Shown here one piece after another: positions 33,310 through 46,700 of a DNA stretch of 64,000 bases (positions are counted from its first letter, which is position 1; each line of letters begins with the position of its first letter). The translations under genes were made by a program, and so were the position numbers. The notes under the pieces are model-generated. The model searched no databases, had not been told where the DNA came from, and saw only the letters and a list, made by a program, of their open reading frames with translations. This DNA comes from Rugalucina vietnamica (taxonomy: Eukaryota; Mollusca; Bivalvia; Lucinida; Lucinidae), in the NCBI GenBank assembly GCA_964017185.1, contig OZ024872.1, positions 60,753,817 through 60,817,816 of the forward strand. The letters are read 5' to 3'.

Positions 33310-33930
33310 CTTAAGGGCAGCTAACTCCATATTCCGCTGACAAATATGGCCGAATTCGAACTTATGCGAGACATTATGGTTTTCCACGCTTCTGCCACCA
33401 AGAATGATGAAGATCCAATCAAACATGTAGGGGCTAGAGTGTTGACAACACTAAGTATCATTTTTAGACATCCAAAGGCAGCTAACTCTGCAACCATTCA
33501 TGTGATCTGGTCGAATTTCGAAATCATCCAAGATCTTATACTTGTCCACGTTACAAAAATAACGCAGATCCAATCACAAAAGAGGGCACCAGAGTGTTGG
33601 CAACACTAAATATCAATTTTTCAGAATGTCCAGGGCAGCTAACTCAGCAATCAGTAGTGGGATCTGGTCGAATATCGAACTGATCAGAGATATTGTGGTT
33701 GTCCTTGTTACCTGCAAGTCTGAAAAAGATTTGATTCAAAATAGCCGAGAAAATGTGTTAACACCACTTTCCCCATTATAAGTCTATTTGGAGTTTTCAA
33801 AACACACAAGGGCAGCTGACTTCGTAGTCCGTGATGGAATCTGGCCGGAATTCGAACACGTTGGAGATATTATGGTTGCTATCGTTAATTGCAAGAATAA
33901 ATAAGATCCAATCAAAATTGTAGGATCAAG
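33310..33930 (+). repeat. Degenerate ~165-bp tandem repeats, about four units
   Basis: Each unit has GGCAGCTAACTC, a TGGTCGAATTTCGAA-like stretch, GATATTATGGTTGTCC and AAGATCCAATCA, then a TGTTGACAACACTAA-like stretch. They are spaced 160-174 bp. The short frame 33346-33609 comes from this repeat. Confidence 0.7.
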
Positions 33931-34079
33931 TTTAATTGTGATTGGCCTTCTCGTCTCCGATATACATGTTTGAAAGTGTGGACAGACAGACACACGCACA
34001 GACCCACAGACGCCTGCGTCTCATTCTAAGAGCTCACCCTGTGAGCCTTCGGCTTAGGTTAGATAAAACATGCTTAAAG

Positions 34080-34148
34080 TGTGTGTGTGTGTATGTGTTT
34101 GTGTGCGTGTGTGTGTGTATGTGTTTGTGTGCGTGTGTGTGTGTGTTT
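34080..34148. repeat. (GT)n microsatellite
   Basis: GTGTGTGTGTATGTGTTTGT units, twice repeated. Confidence 0.9.
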
Positions 34149-34726
34149 CAGAGTCGGAAGTTTTCATGTGTTGCCAATAATTAGCATATGGCAGAAAATA
34201 CGCCTTCTGGGTGTGGCCTGTAAAGACCCAAATGGGGCACTGTTGCAGGATTTTAAAAACGGACTAGTAGCCATTGCTACACACAACATTAAAAGCTCTG
34301 GGCCTTGTAGTTTCAGAGATGAAGTTTTTGTATTTTTCAGTTGAATGTATATGAGAGCCAATGACCCGCAAAGTGGGAACATTTTGGACCCCAATGTCAC
34401 GATTGACATGATTTATGCACAGCTCCGCATACGACTGTTGCATACTACGTATACAAGCTTTGAGAATTTTTCATGTATGGGCCCCAGGGGCGTGGTTGTC
34501 AGGATTTATGAAGAAGATTACTATATAATGCTACACAAAAATAATATAAAACTCTATGCCTTGTGGATTTAGAGAAGAAGGTGTTCTTTATTTGGTCCAT
34601 TGTAAGTCTATGGTTGGTATTCGTTGCCATGGAACCCAGTTCGGATCCCAGTCGGCCCTAAACCAAATGCAACCATTTCGCTATCTCAATTATAATTACT
34701 TTACTAAATTTCAATAATTCATTTTG

Positions 34727-34860
34727 GCTCCATGTTGCCAAATCTGAAGGGTCATTGAAGAGGCTTCAGTAGTTGAAACCGCGGTATGGCCCATCTCCAT
34801 TCTCTTTGATATGCTCGCTGCTCTTAAAAGATCACCGTTTTTATTTTTATTCAGATAAAA
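34727..34860 (-). repeat. R1 repeat fragment, minus strand
   Basis: GGCTCCATGTTGCCAAATCT, then GCTGCTCTTAAAAGATCACC, are the reverse of R1 sequences at 13420 and 13335. Confidence 0.6.
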
Positions 34861-34999
34861 TTTAAAAATTGCCCTAGTGTCCTTAGATATATTCATGTTA
34901 GAAAGTGGGAAAGGAGGCACGCACGCTGGGACGGACGCACGAACGGATGCCGTCCCGAGTAATAACCTTACCGCGTGACCAAAACTATACAAAATATCA

Positions 35000-35764
35000 A
35001 ATATATCAAAGCTTTAGACTGACTGGTTCCCGATAAATGTTTTTTTTTTTTTCAAAACTTTTCCCATTGTTGTCGCCCGTCACAACGGGTGACATATACG
35101 GTAGGATTTTTCCAAAGAAACAGCGAAGAAAACCGACAGAATCCAAATAAGAAAATATGTATGGTTCTCGAGATATTTTACATGCCATTTGACAATGCGG
35201 GAAACCAGCAACGTTTTACCGACAGGAACTGACTATTGAAAGGCAGAAAGAGATTGGCTAGATCTATTTCGACCAATCATACATTTGGTCTAAAAACTGG
35301 TTCGGTATTGTTTGCTGTGGATGGACTTGATTTAGCGATTATGAGTGTACACAGTCGTTTCGCAAGTCGTTTCGTCTCCTGGGCACAAAAATTCGGTTCT
35401 GTATTTTGATTAGGCCGAATGTTCAACAGAACATGACACCCCACCACACAAATGGATAGACCGAGGTATAAAAGTGTAACGCGATGTAGGTAAGACAGTT
35501 GATCTACATGTATATCCTGACAGATACATGTAACCATTCTTACGCAATCCAGGACTAAATGGATGGTGGTGTAGATCTAAATATCAGATAAACGGGCGAT
35601 ACTAGCTTTTTTAAAAGCTATCCTTGTATGTAATGTATATTGAAGCTTATAAGTTTGGAAAAACGAGTATGTGATTACAATTCATTGCTATAGAGAATAT
35701 TGTTTTCATGTATTTCCTATTATAAGCTGATGGCAGATAATGGCGTTCCCGGGACTGGGTCAGT
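35000..35764. other. No recognised feature
   Basis: Minus-strand frames 35006-35188 and 35277-35537 contain no domain I can name. No repeat arms were found. Confidence 0.35.
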
Positions 35765-35965
35765 ATGCCCCCACTCCAGAAGCCGAGGTGGGAAAAACTA
35801 AATTGACAATCAGGTACTAATACGAAGAGAACATATGGGTGGCTACTAAGTTACCCGGAGTTAGCTAAATACACGAAAACGTACATAAGAGATGCAAATA
35901 GCACAAAAACGAAACACCAAAACTAAAGCATTAGAACCAAAACAGAAACATCGCCTTGGAACGGT
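35765..35965 (-). repeat. Dispersed repeat R2, minus-strand copy
   Basis: CCACTCCAGAAGCCGAGGTG and GGAAAAACTAAATTGACAAT, followed downstream by GCACAAAAACGAAACACC and ATCGCCTTGGAACGGTC, as also seen at 31850-31920. Confidence 0.6.
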
Positions 35966-36309
35966 CTATCTATCATTTTATTACATCATTATTCTATTTT
36001 CTGTTATGCACTAACACACATACTTAATGTTTGATAATGGAGTTGGGAATAAGTCACGTGAATTTTCAAGCATTTGTACATGCACGTACTCGTACATGCG
36101 AGAGAGAGTAAAGAAGAAAGCGTTTCAATGTACATGTGACTTACATGTACGTTCCCGAATATTTGAATTATTTTTTGAAATCAGATGGTAGTTAAAATAT
36201 ATCTCGTTTGATAGCTATATGTGTGTCAATATCTTTAACACAGATAACGTACCAAGTCTAGTATTGTACAGGTAAAAGTAGGCTATGATAAGGAAATCAG
36301 ACAGAAATT

Positions 36310-36520
36310 TCCACTCCAATAACCGAGATGGGAAAAACTAAATTAACAATCAGGTACTTATACTAAGAAAACACATCGTAAGTCGAATGAGCAACTATTT
36401 CCGAATAGGCTGCATAAGGTGCAAACTTCACAAAATTTCAACACCAAAATAAAATACAAATAGAATCACCACAGAAGTATTGCCTTGGAATGACCAGTAA
36501 TATAAAATTACTGACGGGCT
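36310..36520 (-). repeat. Dispersed repeat R2, minus-strand copy
   Basis: CCACTCCAATAACCGAGATG, GGAAAAACTAAATTAACAAT, then GTGCAAACTTCACAAAA and ATTGCCTTGGAATGACCAGT. Confidence 0.6.
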
Positions 36521-37008
36521 TAAACTTGTTTCACAGGCACCCAACCTCGCCCTCAGCTTCTACAATCACTGTAAATCCGTTATACACAAATAAAAACAAG
36601 AAATAAGGATCATCATGTTAAAATATATATTATTCATAGCTACCAACATTTAACAATCATAACGGAAAGCAGGGTGGGCAGCTATTGAAGGTAAGGTGGC
36701 CACAGTGCTAGCTTGGACGGAACAAGTAAAATTCAGAGGACTAAGTGAACAGCTAAATGATATTCGGGTGACCACAAAGTCATGCAACATAAAACTAGAA
36801 GTTGGAATAACTTTAATAAATTCGAACCACAACAGCAACACCGCCAAAAAAAAAAACGGCCAGTTATAAACTAGAAATTGTTTCCTACACGAAAACTGAT
36901 GTCTCCCCTTTTCTAAGTCCAAACATATTCAATATTCTAGACTTATGATTTTTGTGTCTTGCACGTTGTCGCGGATGTAAATAATGCTATAAAGTTTCTG
37001 CATTGGAG
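36521..37008. other. No recognised feature
   Basis: A minus-strand frame (36650-36922) is present but shows no family signature. It is most likely chance. Confidence 0.35.
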
Positions 37009-38250
37009 AAAACAAAGACGCAGATCAGCTTCGCAGTAACTGTGAAGCTGATCAGTGCCTTTGTTTTCGCTACATGGATAGTAGATTTCATCTAATTTCT
37101 AAATTCAAAATTTCCAGCCTTTAGCCATCTGCTGTGTCTGTACAGCCTGGTTTGTGTCGGACCTGTTAAGAAACCAAAATTGTGGTTTTCCCATGCACAG
37201 GCTCATTCGATGCTTGATAACGGAGTTGAATACGAGATTTGAGGGAGTAAAGGGGCAAAAGTTTAAATACACATGCAATTGACTTATGTTTCCAAATATT
37301 AAAAAATGTTTCGCAATCAGACGATAGATAAAATATATATGGTTTTAAAATATTTGATAACGACATATACTTGTAGGGCTTTAACACAGATAATTCACTT
37401 ACTACTAATGTACAAGTAATGTACTTACTACTTGTATCTTTTGTTGTAAAACGAATATATATTATCATATATTTGAGAAATATATTACTCTTTAACGATT
37501 TAAGTGTAACTGCAAATCGAAAAAAAAAACATTTGATGAATACATGTTTTCTCAAATATTTGAAGAATATATTAAGTCCTACTGATTTCGAAAAGATTTG
37601 ATGAATATAAGTTTTCTCAAATATTTGAAAGATATATCAAGTCCTTGTCATTTCAAAAAACATTTGATGAATATATGTTTTCTCAAATATTTGAAGAATA
37701 TATCAAGTCCTTCTGATTTCGAAAAGATTTGATGAATATAAGTTTTCTCAAATATTTGAAAGATATATCAAGTCCTTGTCATTTCAAAAAACATTTGATG
37801 AATATATGTTTTCTCAAATATTTGAAGAATATATCAAGTCCTTCTGATTTCGAAAAGATTTGATGAATATATGTTTTCTCAAATATTTGAAGAATGTATC
37901 TAAGGTATTCTTCAATGATTTAAGCGAGCCGATTAGCATATTAATTGCATATATACTTTCTCAAATATTTGAATAATATATTCAAATGGAACTAAATATA
38001 ACGAATACATGTTTTCTACATCATATTTTACTATATTGATACCTCATTTATACTGGAAAACCATGTTTCTAGTACTCTATATGAAATTTCCAACTGGCCC
38101 TCCCCTGATCCGATTTGGCCCTCCCCTGTTCCGATTTGGCCCACCCTAGTTCCGATTTGGCCCTGCCTCGTTCCGGATTGGCCTTGGTTTTGGCTCTTAG
38201 TCTCAACTGCAGATTGACGGCATAATGCAGATTGAAAAAATAACGTGTTA
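37009..38250 (-). repeat. Arm B of the inverted duplication
   Basis: Reverse complement of 11560-12673. It starts with the truncated M1 MITE (37009-37204), then the AT-rich stretch, the ~65-bp units (TTTTCTCAAATATTTGAAGA, about 37545-37900), an extra ~130-bp segment (37905-38035) absent from arm A, then the GGCCCTCCCCTGTTCCGATT minisatellite (38094-38180), ending TAACGTGTTA. A few single-base differences and some indels were seen between arms, for example CTTTAGCC here against CTCTAGCC in the reverse of arm A. Confidence 0.85.
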
Positions 38251-38570
38251 TATTATAGATTAGGGATAAGAGACGTCAGATTGTTCTCAAGATGGCGAGG
38301 TATTTTGCATGTATATATTTTTAGTATATCATTGAGAGGCCATCTGGGATACATGATTGCTTATTTATAGATTGATTGATGATCTAGATTAAATTATTTA
38401 TAGATTGATTAATGATCTAGATAAAATAAAAGCAAAATGGCGTTGATCACGTTCATGACGTTTGCATTCGTCCCGTATTCCTACATTTATAATTTCAAAA
38501 TGTTTTGCATAGACTACGTAACATCATGACGTTTTATTGAAATGGATTTCCCAAGTTTTGCAAAACTTGT
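38251..38570. other. No gene; short internal repeat
   Basis: TTATAGATTGATTGATGATC occurs at about 38366 and, slightly altered, at about 38398. Confidence 0.4.
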
Positions 38571-38787
38571 GAGCCGCCTCGTGGGAAATTAACAATGTGG
38601 TTTCCGAAAAGGTTCGACACAAACCGGGCTGTACAAGCACTGAAGAGGGTTAGAGGCTGGAAATTTTGGATTCAGAAAGTAGAGGAATTGTACTATCCAT
38701 GTAGCGAAAACAAAGACGGTAACCTCGAAGTTGATCTGCGTCTTTGGTTTCGCATATGCAGATTGTTGTTTTCCCATGCTGCAGCTC
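38571..38787 (+). mobile_element. M1 MITE, degenerate copy
   Basis: GAGCCGCCTCGTGGGAAATT at the left and CCCATGCTGCAGCTC at the right. The central hairpin has lost one arm (AACCTCGAAGTTGATCTGCG). It lies about 0.7 kb left of the satellite. Confidence 0.75.
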
Positions 38788-39521
38788 ATTTGTAAAATGT
38801 CTAGACTATATCTTGTCTTTAAACTTTTCACCTAGTGGATAGACAGCTAATGCCCGAAGACTGGGAGAACGGTGCCAAATATGTTTATCCGTCCAACCAA
38901 CAGGCTACAAACATTAAACTGTAGTGCCAGTGGATAATTGTATAAAATTTCCATTTAAAAGGAAGGCCTGCCCAGCTTTGCGTAACTCTGGTTACTTATA
39001 TATTGGTGAAAGTCAGTTGTCAGGTTGCTGTGTTCTCTACTTTCTCAAGGCAGGGATTCTGTATTTGTAACAACCACTTTTCTGCTGTTAAAACTGTAGG
39101 GAAAAAACTGACATTGAAGTTCAGTAATCACTTGTACTTTCCATATTACAAGCCAATCAAAATACTCATCTTACACCAGCGACAATAAGTTTCAGGTGCC
39201 TTTTTTTTTCTGCAGAAAAGTCAAACATATGAATGAGACGAAATAAACTTTATAAAATCAATGCCATATGCTTTCATTGCATTAATCTCTTCTTTATAAT
39301 CTTGATTCATGTGCACATAAGTAATGCAGAAAATTGTTATGAATGTGCATTTTAATGTACAGAAGCTCCTTGCACTGCATGTATGGTATCCCGATTCTTC
39401 ATTGAGTTGCCATGGTTATTACGAGTAATAAACAATATCAATCAGACCAATGGCTAATGGTGATACCGTTGGTTTGGCAGTTTCTGATGAGCAGTAGCTA
39501 CCCATTTTTCTAGGTCAGTGA
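38788..39521. other. Left flank of the satellite, apparently single-copy
   Basis: No relation to other parts of the window was seen. It is useful as a unique anchor for the array. Confidence 0.4.
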
Positions 39522-40705
39522 GATTCGACTTATTCTCTGAATTAACAACTAATAGCAGAATAAACAGCTAGGTGTTTATTCGCCGAATACACAACTAACA
39601 GCTGAATAAACAGCTGGCTGTTGATTCGTCATGTTCTTTGAATTAACAACTAACAGCTGAATAAACAGCTGGCTGTTAATTCGCCGAGTCCACAACTAAC
39701 AGCTGAATAAACAGCTAGCTGTGAATTTGCCATGTTCTTTGAATTAACAACTAACAGCTGAATAAACAGCTAGCTGTGAATTCGACTTGTCTTCGAATTA
39801 ACAACTAACAGCTGAATAAACAGCTAGCTGTGAATTCGCCATGTCTTCGAATTAACAACTAACAGCTGAATAAACAGCTAGCTGTGAATTCGACTTGTCT
39901 TCGAATTAACAACTAACAGCTGAATAAACAGCTAGTTGTGAATTCGCCATGTCTTGGAATTAAGAACTAACAGCTGAATAAACAGCTAGCTGTGAATTCG
40001 ACTTATCTTCGAATTAACAACTAACAGCTGAATAAACAGCTAGCTGTGAATTGGCCATGTTCTTTGAATTAACAACTAACAGCTGAATAAACAGCTAGCT
40101 GTGAATTCGACTTGTCTTCGAATTAACAACTAACAGCTGAATAAACAGCTAGCTGTGAATTCGCCATGTCTTCGAATTAACAACTAACAGCTGAATAAAC
40201 AGCTAGCTGTGAATTCGACTTATCTTCGAATTAACAACTAGCAGCTAAATAAACAGCTAGCTGTGAATTCGCCATGTTTATTTTGAATTAACAACTAACA
40301 GCTGAATAAACAGCTAGCTGTGAATTCGCCATGTCTTCGAATTAACAACCAACAGCTGAATAAAGAGCTAGCTGTGAATTCGACTTGTCTTCGAATTAAC
40401 AACTAACAGCTGAATAAACAGCTAGCTGTGAATTCGCCATGTCTTCGAATTAACAACTAACAGCTGAATAAACAGCTAGCTGTGAATTCGACTTATCTTC
40501 GAATTAACAACTAACAGCTGAATAAACAGCTAGCTGTGAATTCGCCATGTTCTTTGAATTAACAACTAACAGCTGAATAAACAGCTAGCTGTGAATTCGC
40601 CATGTCTTCGAATTAACAACTAACAGCTGAATAAACAGCTAGCTGTGAATTCGCCATGTCTTCGAATTAACAACTAACAGCGGAATAAACAGCTAGCTGT
40701 GAATT

Positions 40706-43700
40706 CGCCTTGTCTTCGAATTAACAACTAACAGCTGAATAAACAGCTAGCTGTGAATTCGATTTATCTTCGAATTAACAACTAACAGCTGAATAAACAG
40801 CTAGCTGTGAATTCGATTTATCTTCGAATTAACAACTAACAGCTGAATAAACAGCTAGCTGTGAATTCGCCATCTCTTCGAATTAACAACTAACAGCTGA
40901 ATAAACAGCTAGCTGTGAATTCGACTTGTCTTCGAATTAACAACTAACAGCTGAATAAACAGCTAGCTGTGAATTCGCCATGTCTTCGAATTAACAACTA
41001 ACAGCTGAATAAACAGCTAGCTGTGAATTCGCCATGTCTTCGAATTAACAACTAACAGCTGAATAAACAGCTAGCTGTGAATTCGACTTGTCTTCGAATT
41101 AACAACTAACAGCTGAATAAACAGCTAGCTGTGAATTCGCCATGTCTTCGAATTAACAACTAACAGCTGAATAAACAGCTAGCTGTGAATTCGACTTATC
41201 TTCGAATTAACAACTAACAGCTGAATAAACAGCTAGCTGTGAATTCGCCATGTCTTCGAATTAACAACTAACAGCTGAATAAACAGCTAGCTGTGAATTC
41301 GACTTATCTTCGAATTAACAACTAACAGCTGAATAAACAGCTAGCTGTGAATTCGCCATGTCTTCGAATTAACAACTAACAGCTGAATAAACAGCTAGCT
41401 GTGAATTCGACTTATCTTCGAATTACCAACGAACAGCTGAATAAACAGCTAGCTGTGAATTCGCCATGTCTTCGAATTAACAACCAACAGCTGACTAAAC
41501 AGCTAGCTGTGAATTCGACTTGTCTTCGAATTAACAACTAACAGCTGAATAAACAGCTAGCTGTGAATTCGCCATGTCTTCGAATTAACAACTAACAGCT
41601 GAATAAACAGCTAGCTGTGAATTCGACTTATCTTCGAATTAACAACTAACAGCTGAATAAACAGCTAGCTGTGAATTCGCCATGTTCTTTGAATTAACAA
41701 CTAGCAGCTGAATAAACAGCTAGCTGTGAATTCGACTTGTCTTCGAATTAACAACTAACAGCGGAATAAACAGCTAGCTGTGAATTCGCCATGTCTTCGA
41801 ATTAACAACTAACAGCTGAATAAACAGCTAGCTGTGAATTCGCCATGTCTTCGAATTAACAACTAACAGCTGAATAAACAGCTAGCTGTGAATTCGCCAT
41901 GTTCTTTGAATTAACAACTAACAGCTGAATAAACAGCTAGCTGTGAATTCGACTTGTCTTCGAATTAACAACTAACAGCTGAATAAACAGCTAGCTGTGA
42001 ATTCGCCATGTCTTCGAATTAACAACTAACAGCTGAATAAACAGCTAGCTGTGAATTCGACTTGTCTTCGAATTAACAACTAAAAGCTGAATAAACAGCT
42101 AGCTGTGAATTTGCCATGTCTTCGAATTAACAACTAACAGCTGAATAAACAGCTAGCTGTGAATTCGCCATGTCTTCGAATTAACAACTAACAGCTGAAT
42201 AAACAGCTAGCTGTGAATTCGACTTATCTTCGAATTAACAACTAACAGCTGAATAAACAGCTAGCTGTGAATTCGCCATGTTCTTTGAATTAACAACTAA
42301 CAGCTGAATAAACAGCTAGCTGTGAATTCGACTTGTCTTCGAATTAACAACTAACAGCTGAATAAACAGCTAGCTGTGAATTCGCCATGTCTTCGAATTA
42401 ACAACTAACAGCTGAATAAACACCAAGCTGTGAATTCGACTTATCTTCGAATTTACAACTAACAGCTGAATAAACAGCTAGCTGTGAATTCGACTTGTCT
42501 TCGAATTAACAACTAACAGCTGAATAAACAGCTAGCTGTGAATTCGCCATGTCTTCGAATTAACAACTAACAGCTGAATAAACAGCTAGCTGTGAATTCG
42601 ACTTATCTTCGAATTAACAACTAACAGCTGAATAAACAGCTAGCTGTGAATTCGCCATGTTCTTTGAATTAACAACTAACAGCAGAATAAACAGCTAGCT
42701 GTGAATTCGACTTGTCTTCGAATTAACAACTAACAGCTGAATAAACAGCTAGCTGTGAATTCGCCATGTCTTCGAATTAACAACTAACAGCTGAATAAAC
42801 AGCTAGCTGTGAATTCGACTTGTCTTCGAATTAACAACTAACAGCGGAATAAACAGCTAGCTGTGAATTCGCCATGTCTTCGAATTAACAACTAACAGCT
42901 GAATAAACAGCTAGCTGTGAATTCGCCATGTCTTCGAATTAACAACTAACAGCTGAATAAACAGCTAGCTGTGAATTCGCCATGTTCTTTGAATTAACAA
43001 CTAACAGCTGAATAAACAGCTAGCTGTGAATTCGACTTGTCTTCGAATTAACAACTAACAGCTGAATAAACAGCTAGCTGTGAATTCGCTATGTCTTCGA
43101 ATTAACAACTAACAGCTGAATAAACAGCTAGCTGTGAATTCGACTTGTCTTCGAATTAACAACTAAAAGCTGAATAAACAGCTAGCTGTGAATTTGCCAT
43201 GTCTTCGAATTAACAACTAACAGCTGAATAAACAGCTAGCTGTGAATTCGCCATGTCTTCGAATTAACAACTAACAGCTGAATAAACAGCTAGCTGTGAA
43301 TTCGACTTATCTTCGAATTAACAACTAACAGCTGAATAAACAGCTAGCTGTGAATTCGCCATGTTCTTTGAATTAACAACTAACAGCTGAATAAACAGCT
43401 AGCTGTGAATTCGACTTGTCTTCGAATTAACAACTAACAGCTGAATAAACAGCTAGCTGTGAATTCGCCATGTCTTCGAATTAACAACTAACAGCTGAAT
43501 AAACACAAAGCTGTGAATTCGACTTATCTTCGAATTTACAACTAACAGCTGAATAAACAGCTAGCTGTGAATTCGACTTGTCTTCGAATTAACAACTAAC
43601 AGCTGAATAAACAGCTAGCTGTGAATTCGCCATGTCTTCGAATTAACAACTAACAGCTGAATAAACAGCTAGCTGTGAATTCGACTTATCTTCGAATTAA

Positions 43701-46700
43701 CAACTAACAGCTGAATAAACAGCTAGCTGTGAATTCGCCATGTTCTTTGAATTAACAACTAACAGCAGAATAAACAGCTAGCTGTGAATTCGACTTGTCT
43801 TCGAATTAACAACTAACAGCTGAATAAACAGCTAGCTGTGAATTCGCCATGTCTTCGAATTAACAACTAACAGCTGAATAAACAGCTAGCTGTGAATTCG
43901 CCATGTCTTCGAATTAACAACTTACAGCTGAATAAACAGCTAGCTGTGAATTTGACTTATCTTCGAATTAACAACTAACAGCTGAATAAACAGCTAGCTG
44001 TGAATTTGCCATGTTTTCGAATTAACAACTAACAGCGGAATAAACAGCTAGCTGTGAATTCGCCATGTCTTCGAATTAACAACTAACAGCTGAATAAACA
44101 GCTAGCTGTGAATTCGACTTATCTTCGAATTAACAACTAACAGCTGAATAAACAGCTAGCTGTGAATTCGCAATGTCTTCGAATTAACAACTAACAGCTG
44201 AATAAACAGCTAGCTGTGAATTCGGATTATCTTCGAATTAACAACTAACAGCTGAATAAACAGCTAGCTGTGAATTCGACTTGTCTTCGAATTAACAACT
44301 AACAGCTGAATAAACAGCTAGCTGTGAATTCGACTTGTCTTCGAATTAACAACTAACAACTGAATGAACAGCTAGCTGTGAATTCGCCATGTCTTCGAAT
44401 TAACAACTAACAGCTGAATAAACAGCTAGCTGTGAATTCGCCATGTCTTCGAATTAACAACTAACAGCTGAATAAACAGCTAGCTGTGAATTCGCCATGT
44501 TCTTTGAATTAAAAACTAACAGCTGAATAAACAGCTAGCTGTGAATTCGACTTGTCTTCGAATTAACAACTAACAGCTGAATAAACAGCTAGCTGTGAAT
44601 TCGCCATGTCTTCGAATTAACAACTAACAGCTGAATAAACAGCTAGCTGTGAATTCGACTTATCTTCGTATTTACAACTAACAGCTGAATAAACAGCTAG
44701 CTGTTAATTCGCCATGTCTTCGAATTAACAACGAACAGCGGAATAAACAGCTAGCTGTGAATTCGCCATGTCTTCGAATTAACAACTAACAGTTGAATAA
44801 ACAGCTAACTATGAATTCGACTTATCTTCGAATTAACAACTAACAGCTGAATAAACAGCTAGCTGTGAATTAGACTTGTCTTCGAATTAACAACTAACAG
44901 CTGAATAAACAGCTAGCTGTGAATTCGACTTGTCTTCGAATTAACAACTAACAGCTGAATAAACAGCTAGCTGTGAATTCGGATTATCTTCGAATTAACA
45001 ACTAACATCTGAATAAACAGCTAGCTGTGAATTCGCCATGTTCTTTGAATTAACAACTAACAGCTGAATAAAAAGCTAGCTGTGAATTCGACTTGTCTTC
45101 GAATTAACAACGAACAGATGAATAAACAGCTAGCTTTGAATTCGACTTGTCTTCGAATTAACAACTAACAGCTGAATAAACAGGTAGCTGTGAATTCGCC
45201 ATGTCTTCGAATTAACAACTAACAACTGAACAAACAGCTAGCTGTGAATTCGACTTATCTTCGAATTAACAACAAACAGCTGAATAAATAGGTAGCTGTG
45301 AATTCGCCATGTCTTCGAATTAACAACTAACAGCTGAATAAACAGCTAGCTGTGAATTCGCCATGTCTTCGAATTAACAACTAACAGCTGAATAAACAGC
45401 TAGCTGTTAATTCGCCATGTCTTCGAATTAACAACTAACAGCTGAATAAACAGCTAGCTGTGAATTCGCCATGTTCTTTGAATTAACAACTAACAGCTGA
45501 ATAAACAGCTAGCTGTGAATTCGACTTGTCTTCGAATTAACAACTAACAGCTGAATAAACAGCTAGCTGTGAATTCGCCATGTCTTCGAATTAACAACTA
45601 ACAGCTGAATAAACAGCTAGCTGTGAATTCGACTTATCTTCGAATTAACAACTAACAGCTGAATAAACAGCTAGCTGTGAATTCGCCATGTTCTTTGAAT
45701 TAACAACTAACAGCAGAATAAACAGCTAGCTGTGAATTCGACTTGTCTTCGAATTAACAACTAACAGCTGAATAAACAGCTAGCTGTGAATTCGCCATGT
45801 CTTCGAATTAACAACTAACAGCTGAATAAACAGCTAGCTGTGAATTCGCCATGTCTTCGAATTAACAACTAACAGCTGAATAAACAGCTAGCTGTGAATT
45901 CGACTTATCTTCGAATTAACAACTAACAGCTGAATAAACAGCTAGCTGTGAATTCGCCATGTTCTTTGAATTAACAACTAACAGCTGAATAAACAGCTTG
46001 CTGTGAATTCGACTTGTCTTCGAATTAACAACTAACAGCTGAATAAACAGCTAGCTGTGAATTCGCCATGTCTTCGAATTAACAACTAACAGCTGAATAA
46101 ACACCAAGCTGTGAATTCGACTTATCTTCGAATTTACAACTAACAGCTGAATAAACAGCTAGCTGTGAATTCGACTTGTCTTCGAATTAACAACTAACAG
46201 CTGAATAAACAGCTAGCTGTGAATTCGCCATGTCTTCGAATTAACAACTAACAGCTGAATAAACAGCTAGCTGTGAATTCGACTTATCTTCGAATTAACA
46301 ACTAACAGCTGAATAAACAGCTAGCTGTGAATTCGCCATGTTCTTTGAATTAACAACTAACAGCAGAATAAACAGCTAGCTGTGAATTCGACTTGTCTTC
46401 GAATTAACAACTAACAGCTGAATAAACAGCTAGCTGTGAATTCGCCATGTCTTCGAATTAACAACTAACAGCTGAATAAACAGCTAGCTGTGAATTCGCC
46501 ATGTCTTCGAATTAACAACTCACAGCTGAATAAACAGCTAGCTGTGAATTTGACTTATCTTCGAATTAACAACTAACAGCTGAATAAACAGCTAGCTGTG
46601 AATTTGCCATGTTTTCGAATTAACAACTAACAGCGGAATAAACAGCTAGCTGTGAATTCGCCATGTCTTCGAATTAACAACTAACAGCTGAATAAACAGC

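Larger units (their letters stand above)
31076..34060. mobile_element. Element(s) with CCTAAGCC..GGCTCAC termini and tandem core
   Basis: GACCTAAGCCGTAGGCTCAC / AATGTGAGCT at the left is inverted at the right (AGCTCACCCTGTGAGCC, TTCGGCTTAGGTT). After each terminus come GTCCGTGCG- or GTCTGT-type words, then ACTTTCAAA.ATATAT..CCACTAGG-like sequence. Within lie ~270-bp related units (32608, 32878) and about four ~165-bp units marked by GGCAGCTAACTC (33316, 33476, 33635, 33809). No ORF is convincing. A second pair of similar termini interlocks with this pair (32236 and 34964), so it is not one simple insertion. Confidence 0.55.
32236..34964. mobile_element. Second terminus pair of the same family
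   Basis: TACTCGAGCCGGCGTCCGTT with CACTTTCAAACATAAATATC at 32236-32310 is inverted at about 34880-34964 (AACGGATGCCGTCCCGAGTA, ATATTCATGTTAGAAAGTG). It interlocks with the 31076/34060 pair rather than nesting in it. Confidence 0.5.

Noticed and set aside
33346..33609. 87-residue frame
   Set aside because: It lies wholly in the ~165-bp degenerate tandem repeat and is not conserved between units.
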